Shown here: positions 59,165 through 64,000 of the stretch, piece after piece
How the letters are laid out: the number at the start of each line of letters is the position of its first letter
How positions within the stretch are numbered: position 1 is the stretch's first letter
Assembly (NCBI GenBank): GCA_039989855.1
Contig: JBDXGZ010000017.1
Location: 62,001-126,000, forward strand
Reading direction: 5' to 3'
Length of the DNA stretch: 64,000 nucleotides
Origin: CALFVT01 sp039989855
GTDB lineage: Bacteria > Pseudomonadota > Alphaproteobacteria > Caulobacterales > Maricaulaceae
Notes under the pieces: model-generated
The model's input: the letters and a program-made list of their open reading frames with translations, nothing else
The model's database searches: none
What the model was told of the DNA's origin: nothing
Made by a program: the position numbers and the translations under genes

Positions 59165-59872
59165 TTAAGTAACGGATGTTTCTGTTAATAGCCTATACCC
59201 GACCCCTCGAACGGTTAACAACCATTGCGGTTCTTTGGTTTCACCCTCGATTTTACGGCGAAGTCGTGTCATTTGCACATCAACAGCGCGTTCTGATTTA
59301 GCTTTAATCTGCTCAGCAAGGGCATGACGGCTGACCGCCGCGCCGCCGCGTCGTGCTAACATCGTCAAAAGCGCTTCTTCCCCTGTCGTTAGGTGGGTTC
59401 TTTCACCCGCTTTAGTTAGAAGACGTCGTTCGACATCATATAGCCATGGGCCAAAGGTGATTTGCGCTGCGGGCAGATTAACGCCTACGCGGCGTAAAAT
59501 TGATTCGATACGTAGGACGAGCTCTTCAGGCTCAAAAGGCTTTGTGAGGTAATCGTCAGCGCCTTGCGTGAGGCCTTCAATGCGATCTTCGCTCTCTATT
59601 TTTGCGGTAAGGAGTATAATTGGGACTTCATGCGATTTACGGAGCGATTGAGTGAACTCAAACCCGCTTTCTCCGGGCATCATGACGTCCAATATTATAA
59701 GATCAAAGGCTAAGGTTTTCATCAAGCGTCTCGCGGTTTCTGCACTTTCTGCGATAGAAACGCGAAATCCTTTTTTCGATAGGAAGGTTTTTAAAAGATC
59801 ACGAATTCTATCGTCATCATCGACGACAAGCAAATGTATGCCTGTACGATCTAAAGTTTGATGGTTTGCCAC
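59165..59872 (-). CDS. OmpR-type response regulator
   Basis: 235 residues. The receiver domain (about residues 12-125) has the acidic pair VVDDDDRIRD, the phospho-acceptor Asp in LIILDVMMPGESG, Thr in LLTAKIES and Lys in YLTKPFEPEEL. The C-terminal winged helix (about 140-232) shows LTTGEEALLTMLARRGGAAVSRHAL, SERAVDVQMTRLRRKI and LLTVRGVGYRL. This is OmpR/PhoB organisation, closest to OmpR. It is the first gene of the pair with the kinase, and divergent from ilvE with 110 bases between. Confidence 0.95.
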   Translation of the reverse strand: MANHQTLDRTGIHLLVVDDDDRIRDLLKTFLSKKGFRVSIAESAETARRLMKTLAFDLIILDVMMPGESGFEFTQSLRKSHEVPIILLTAKIESEDRIEGLTQGADDYLTKPFEPEELVLRIESILRRVGVNLPAAQITFGPWLYDVERRLLTKAGERTHLTTGEEALLTMLARRGGAAVSRHALAEQIKAKSERAVDVQMTRLRRKIEGETKEPQWLLTVRGVGYRLLTETSVT

Positions 59873-59982
59873 TAAAAAATTCCTTAAGTAACTAAATTCT
59901 CTTGTTGTATTCGCATAATAAACTATCAGAATGGCGAAAAATATTCATTACGGCAATAGCTGTTCGATAAGAGAGATGACCT

Positions 59983-60861
59983 ATGACCGATAAACCCTTT
60001 CATGACCGCGATGGTTATATTTGGATGGATGGGGAATTTCACGAATGGCGTGATACGAAAGTCCACCTTTTGACTCACTCTCTACACTATGGATCGTCTG
60101 TCTTTGAAGGAGACCGCGCATATGGTGGTGAAATCTTTAGGCTTAATGATCATAGTGAGCGTCTTTATAAATCAGCTCAGCTCTTAGGCTATGAAATCCC
60201 CTACACGGTTGAGCAAATTAACCAAGCCTGTACGGAGACTCTTGCGAAATCTGGATTGGGCGATGCCTATCTTCGGCCCGTGGCGTGGCGTGGCTCTAAT
60301 CAAATGGGCGTGGCCTCTGCGAACAACCAAATCCATCTGGCTGTGGCCTGTTGGCATTGGGGCAGTTATTTCGAAAATAAAATGAAGGGCATTAAAATCG
60401 GCATGTCCGATTGGAAGCGTCCTGCGCCAGATACGATACCGTCCAAAGCGAAAGCGGCAGGCCTTTATATGATTTGCACAATGTCTAAGGATGCGGCAAA
60501 AGCCAAGGGCTGGGACGAAGCGCTTATGCTCGATTATAAGGGACGGATTGCCGAATGTACGGGCGCGCATATTTTCTTTGCGCGGGACGGTGAGCTTCAC
60601 ACGCCGACCAATGATATCCTGCTTGAAGGTATCACCCATGATACTGTCTGTCGTTTGGCCGAAAAGCGAGGCATTAAAGTTTATAAGCGGGATATTTATC
60701 CATCAGAATTGCCGCATTTCTCAGAATGTTTTGTTGTTGGAACTGCCGCAGAAGTGACACCGGTACGTCAACTTGCTGAGTATCATTATCCCCCTGCAGA
60801 TATATGTGCTGCCATGGTAGAGGATTACGACAAGGCTGTTCGAGGTAAGCTTAAAGTATAG
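59983..60861 (+). CDS. ilvE: Branched-chain amino acid aminotransferase
   Basis: 292 residues, class IV PLP transaminase. It makes the last step in leucine, isoleucine and valine synthesis. IWMDGEFHEWRDTKVHLLTHSLHYGSSVFEGDRAY (read as DGEFHEWRDTKVHLLTHSL and YGSSVFEG) is the usual start; KAKAAGLYMICTMSKDAAKAKGWDEALMLD holds the PLP Lys region, with CTGAHIFF and PTNDILLEGITHDTV after it. Full length. No attenuator or leader peptide is seen in the short divergent leader. A terminator follows, shared with the convergent pgsA. Confidence 0.95.
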   Translation: MTDKPFHDRDGYIWMDGEFHEWRDTKVHLLTHSLHYGSSVFEGDRAYGGEIFRLNDHSERLYKSAQLLGYEIPYTVEQINQACTETLAKSGLGDAYLRPVAWRGSNQMGVASANNQIHLAVACWHWGSYFENKMKGIKIGMSDWKRPAPDTIPSKAKAAGLYMICTMSKDAAKAKGWDEALMLDYKGRIAECTGAHIFFARDGELHTPTNDILLEGITHDTVCRLAEKRGIKVYKRDIYPSELPHFSECFVVGTAAEVTPVRQLAEYHYPPADICAAMVEDYDKAVRGKLKV

Positions 60862-60877
60862 CTGTAACTATCTGTTA

Positions 60878-61489
60878 TTACGCCTTTTTTAAGGCGTTTT
60901 TCGCGTAGAAAAACCCTGTGTAAGCAGATAGGAATGCCGCTATCCATAGTAAGACAACGCCGGTTTTTCGGGCGTTGTCGACGACCATTCCTATTGTCTC
61001 TGAGATCGGCAACCATTGACCTGCTAAAACCCATATGAGGAGTATGGCTATGGCTAGCATCTCTGTAGCTGTCTTCCATTTCGCTAGGCGCGTCGGGGCC
61101 ATAACGATGCCCTCATGAGCCGCATGTTCGCGCAGCCCGCTAATGAAAATATCGCGTCCAATGATGATAAGAGTTGGTGCTAATATCCACCATGTACCAT
61201 TGGTCAGAATTGTAAAACAAATCAATAATCCTGCGACGAAAAGTTTGTCCGCTATAGGATCAAGCATGCGACCGAAGTCTGATGTGACGTTCCATCTTCT
61301 AGCGAGGAACCCATCAAGGAAATCTGTGAGAACGAGGATAATGAAAAGTCCAAAGAGAACGCTCGTGCCGAGAAAGGCTTTATCTGTTCCGTAAGTCAAG
61401 ATAGCCGCGATTAAAACCGGTATGAAAGCGATGCGCCCTAAAGTTAGTGCATTAGGAACCCACGCTAAATGTGGTTGTTGTTTAGTCAT
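60878..61489 (-). CDS. pgsA: CDP-diacylglycerol-glycerol-3-phosphate phosphatidyltransferase
   Basis: 203 residues from ATG 61489; the longer frame to 61570 would lie in the previous gene. PgsA makes phosphatidylglycerol phosphate in the inner membrane; phosphatidylglycerol is the donor used by Lgt in this window. LAWVPNALTLGRIAFIPVLIA opens it, and the CDP-alcohol phosphotransferase motif is perfect: DFLDGFLARRWNVTSDFG then RMLDPIADK, i.e. D-x2-D-G-x2-A-R-x8-G-x3-D-x3-D. About five membrane helices. Its ATG overlaps the stop codon of the paralogue at 61489, and the pair follows uvrC. Confidence 0.95.
   Translation of the reverse strand: MTKQQPHLAWVPNALTLGRIAFIPVLIAAILTYGTDKAFLGTSVLFGLFIILVLTDFLDGFLARRWNVTSDFGRMLDPIADKLFVAGLLICFTILTNGTWWILAPTLIIIGRDIFISGLREHAAHEGIVMAPTRLAKWKTATEMLAIAILLIWVLAGQWLPISETIGMVVDNARKTGVVLLWIAAFLSAYTGFFYAKNALKKA
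60880..60901 (+). terminator. Terminator after ilvE, overlapping the pgsA 3' end
   Basis: ACGCCTT (60880-60886), TTTT loop, AAGGCGT (60891-60897), then TTTT. On the plus strand it ends ilvE. The stem lies inside the last codons of the convergent pgsA (stop at 60878), so those codons also encode the hairpin. Confidence 0.75.
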
Positions 61490-62169
61490 TATTTGCCACC
61501 ATCTTTTACGTGAGCTGTGGCTTGCAAAATCCGAAAGCCGTGAAGTAATCCTACAAGGGCTGCAAGCCACAATAGTCCTGTACCAATCAGCCAGAAAAAA
61601 GGTGACGCTTCATTGTAAATAGCGAAAGGATCTTCTGCGGCGCGTAGGGTATCGAACCATGTTGTGAGCCAAGGAGATGCAAGTAGAACCGATATAGCGA
61701 GCATAGACAAAGCATTTTTTGCAGTTGCTAATTTGTCTTCAATCGGGTTGAGGTTTGACAATTCAAAACCTTTAGTGAGTCCGATAAAAAGTTCTTTTCC
61801 AATGAAAATAGCCATAGGTACGAAAATCAACCAGTCCATCCAGCCTGATTTATAAATTACCCATGCCATGGCGAGTAAGGTTCCAACGACTAAAATAATG
61901 TCGGCAATATCATCAAACCACCCGAATCGTCTTTGTGGTGCGGTTTCGGTTCCACCGAAATAATCATCTAAAAAATCTGTAATGGCCGCGAAGATGAAAA
62001 GGCCAGATGCGAGGGCAGCATAGCCGTTTAGCGGCCATCCCATGATTATGACAAACATGATCACAGGCGTTAGCAGCACGCGCATGAGCGTTAAAATATC
62101 GGCAATACCGCCGCTTATTGGCGCACCGTCTGCGTCGTTTTTATTATCATTCGGTGTTGAAGTAGTCAT
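61489..62169 (-). CDS. Divergent CDP-alcohol phosphotransferase paralogue with altered motif
   Basis: 226 residues with about six membrane helices. It resembles PgsA in layout (ADILTLMRVLLTPVIMFVIIM at the start), but the CDP-binding motif reads DFLDDYFGGTETAPQRRFG then WFDDIADI. Aligned without gaps to PgsA next door, all four motif Asp are kept, while Gly becomes Asp, Ala-Arg becomes Gly-Gly, and the next Gly becomes Phe. The fold and metal site may be intact while CDP recognition changes. The product is not predictable; a different alcohol or head group, or a partner role for PgsA, are options. It overlaps uvrC by 23 bases and pgsA by one or a few bases. Confidence 0.8.
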   Translation of the reverse strand: MTTSTPNDNKNDADGAPISGGIADILTLMRVLLTPVIMFVIIMGWPLNGYAALASGLFIFAAITDFLDDYFGGTETAPQRRFGWFDDIADIILVVGTLLAMAWVIYKSGWMDWLIFVPMAIFIGKELFIGLTKGFELSNLNPIEDKLATAKNALSMLAISVLLASPWLTTWFDTLRAAEDPFAIYNEASPFFWLIGTGLLWLAALVGLLHGFRILQATAHVKDGGK

Positions 62170-64000
62170 ATATCACCTCCGCCAGCTTTTCGCTTATTCC
62201 CTCTACGCGAGCTAAATCATCCTGACTGGCTGATTTAACCCCCTTTGCAGAACCAAAATGCGCGAGTAATTCGCGTTTTCGCTTTGTACCTATACCCGCG
62301 ATACCATCCAAAGGATTTGATTTCATCTGTTTTTTTCGCCGCGCCACGTGTGTTCCAATAGCAAAACGATGAGCCTCGTCACGAAGCCTTTGTAGGTAGT
62401 AGAGTACAGGGTCACGGGGCGGGAGCATAAAGGACGGGCGGTCGTTCATAAAAAACATCTCACGACCTGCATTACGGTCGGGCCCTTTGGCAATAGCTAC
62501 AAGAGTAACACGACCCAAAGCGCCGAGCTCTTCGAGAGTTTCTGTTACGGCCGATAGCTGTCCTTTGCCGCCGTCAATTAAGATAAGGTCAGGCCAAATG
62601 AGCTGTTGGTCCTTGAGGAGACGGGAAAACCGCCTACGAAAAACTTCTCGCATCATGGCGTAATCATCCCCAGGCTCGGTATCGACGTCCTTGATATTAA
62701 ACGTACGGTAATCGCGCTTGCTAAAGCCGTTTGAACCGCCAACGATAAAGGCCCCAATCGCATTTGTACCTTGAATATGGCTATTATCGTAGACCTCTAT
62801 GCGCTCAGGCGGGCTTTCAAGGTCGAAGGCTTTGGCAACCCCAAGGAGGAGTTTGGCCTGTGAGGCGGTCTCGGCGCGTTTACGTTCTAAAGCATCTGTC
62901 GCGTTTTTAAGTGCCATCTCAATGATGCGCGCTTTTTCACCCCGTTGCGGCTTAAGTACAGTGACCTTACGGTCTGCACGTTCCGATAGAGCTAGTTCTA
63001 ACAAGCCGTGGCTTGGGACGTCATGACTAATGATGATTTGCTTTGGGATGGGGTTATGCAAGTAAAATTGCGCGATAAAGCTATCGAGGATGTCCTCTTG
63101 TTCATCGTCTTTGCTGTGCCGAGGGAAAAAGGCACGTGTGCCCCAGTTTTGTCCAGCACGGAAAAAAAACGCCTGAACACAACTCTGTCCGCCCGACGCA
63201 TGAAGTGCGAGAACATCGGCTTCCGTGAAGGTCTGCGGATTGGTGTCGGCGTGGGTGCTAACTTTCGCTAGGGCTTGTAGGCGGTCTCTAACCTCGGCGG
63301 CTTTCTCAAAGTTCAACGCTTTGGAGGCCTCCATCATTTGGCCTTGCAGATTTTTACGCAGATCGTTGGAGCGTCCATTGAGGAAGTCAGAGGCTTCATC
63401 AATGAGCTTATTATAATCTTCAATTGATATTTCACTTGTACAAGGTGCAGCGCAGCGCTTGATTTGATGAAGCATACAGGGACGCGTGCGCGCGTCATAA
63501 ATCGAGTCTGTACAGGTTCTCAGCCGAAAGGCCCGCTGTAACGTATCAAGCGTTCTGTTCACTGCGCCTGCAGAGGCGAAGGGGCCGTAATAGTCACCTT
63601 TGATTTTTCGTGCCCCGCGGTGCTTGGTAATTTGCGCGGCCTCGTGGGTACGCCGCACGAGAATATAGGGAAAGCTTTTATCATCCCGCAGCAAGATATT
63701 ATATCGTGGTTTCAAGCGCTTAATCAGGGTTGCTTCAAGTAACAACGCTTCGGCTTCTGACGCGGTGGTAACAAATTCCATCTTATGGGTGGCGCGGATC
63801 ATACGCTGGATACGAATGGGGTGACGCTTATAACTCTTATAAGCAGAGACGCGTTTGACGAGGCTTTTGGCTTTGCCCACATAAAGCACGGTGTCTTGAT
63901 CGTCGATCATGCGGTAAACACCTGGTGCGTCGGGCAAGGTCTTTACATATTCGGCTATACGCTCTGGCCCTGATATGACAGGGGCTTCAGCGGCACTATC
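62147..64000 (-). CDS. uvrC: Excinuclease ABC subunit C (5' end outside the window)
   Basis: 617 codons visible; the frame is open to the right edge (first visible residues DSAAEAPVISGP), so the start lies beyond 64000. UvrC makes both incisions in nucleotide excision repair. LPDAPGVYRMIDDQDTVLYVGKAKSL is the GIY-YIG nuclease (3' cut), a Cys cluster MLHQIKRCAAPC follows, the UVR domain NFEKAAEVRDRLQAL binds UvrB, IEVYDNSHIQGT begins the RNase-H-like nuclease (5' cut), and the C-terminal helix-hairpin-helix is IAGIGTKRKRELLAHFGSAKGV. Its end overlaps the next gene by 23 bases. Confidence 0.97.
   Translation of the reverse strand, partial: DSAAEAPVISGPERIAEYVKTLPDAPGVYRMIDDQDTVLYVGKAKSLVKRVSAYKSYKRHPIRIQRMIRATHKMEFVTTASEAEALLLEATLIKRLKPRYNILLRDDKSFPYILVRRTHEAAQITKHRGARKIKGDYYGPFASAGAVNRTLDTLQRAFRLRTCTDSIYDARTRPCMLHQIKRCAAPCTSEISIEDYNKLIDEASDFLNGRSNDLRKNLQGQMMEASKALNFEKAAEVRDRLQALAKVSTHADTNPQTFTEADVLALHASGGQSCVQAFFFRAGQNWGTRAFFPRHSKDDEQEDILDSFIAQFYLHNPIPKQIIISHDVPSHGLLELALSERADRKVTVLKPQRGEKARIIEMALKNATDALERKRAETASQAKLLLGVAKAFDLESPPERIEVYDNSHIQGTNAIGAFIVGGSNGFSKRDYRTFNIKDVDTEPGDDYAMMREVFRRRFSRLLKDQQLIWPDLILIDGGKGQLSAVTETLEELGALGRVTLVAIAKGPDRNAGREMFFMNDRPSFMLPPRDPVLYYLQRLRDEAHRFAIGTHVARRKKQMKSNPLDGIAGIGTKRKRELLAHFGSAKGVKSASQDDLARVEGISEKLAEVIYDYFNTE

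Overview
The window is a continuous stretch of an alphaproteobacterial chromosome, probably from the Hyphomonadaceae/Maricaulales side of the Caulobacter-like bacteria. The evidence is the BamF lipoprotein gene behind lspA, a full CtrA-type site (TTAA-N7-TTAAC) and a GANTC site in front of ftsZ, a murA-DUF2948-UPF0262-phosphatase cluster, a NDUFAF7/MidA methyltransferase gene next to lgt, and alphaproteobacterial palindromic repeats. The lineage is inferred from family content and gene order, not from a marker tree. I saw no tRNA, rRNA, CRISPR array, prophage or insertion sequence.

Layout. 1-1.5 kb: end of ileS, then lspA and bamF, closed by a terminator. 1.6-3.2 kb: a MocA-like nucleotidyltransferase and XdhC, maturation factors for a molybdenum hydroxylase that is not in the window. 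3.2-5.1 kb: mutL (endonuclease type). 5.1-9.0 kb: a MarR repressor divergent from a tyrosine/homogentisate operon (hppD, a VOC-fold gene, fahA, maiA). 9.0-12.9 kb: ihfB, mscL, a phosphoribosyltransferase, and a minus-strand group of HAD hydrolase, MaoC hydratase and ribF. 13.0-17.4 kb: an accessory block with a beta-lactamase-fold hydrolase, an AT-rich GH26-like glycosidase and a DUF6065-like gene. 17.4-23.7 kb: tlpA/argH, a repeat-rich gap, a TerB-DnaJ protein, small membrane proteins, a DMT exporter, an AmiD-type amidase and the RNase P RNA.

23.8-45.9 kb is a complete division and cell-wall (dcw) cluster: mraZ-rsmH-ftsL-ftsI-murE-murF-mraY-murD-ftsW-murG-murC-murB-ddl-ftsQ-ftsA-ftsZ-lpxC. 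It runs on, same strand, into a tiny basic protein gene and murA-DUF2948-UPF0262-LMW phosphatase. Most junctions are translationally coupled overlaps. MraZ boxes precede mraZ, and the first sizeable gap inside the cluster is the ftsZ promoter with its CtrA and GANTC sites.

46-49 kb: the threonine-to-glycine pair kbl-tdh, then a 0.7 kb gap full of palindromic repeats. 49-56 kb: a small membrane protein, then minus-strand ychF, pth, rplY, prs, pgeF, a MidA methyltransferase and lgt. 56-64 kb: ubiK, a YbjN-domain gene, proC, an EnvZ/OmpR-type two-component pair, ilvE, pgsA, a second and degenerate CDP-alcohol phosphotransferase, and uvrC running off the right edge.

Most of the window is core biology. 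The points most worth testing are: (i) a VOC protein with an intact His-His-Glu triad in the place where homogentisate dioxygenase (hmgA) would be expected; (ii) the CDP-alcohol phosphotransferase paralogue that keeps all four motif aspartates but has lost the Gly and Ala-Arg positions; (iii) the paired MarR palindromes; (iv) the leaderless GH26-like gene; and (v) the two repeat-rich gaps.
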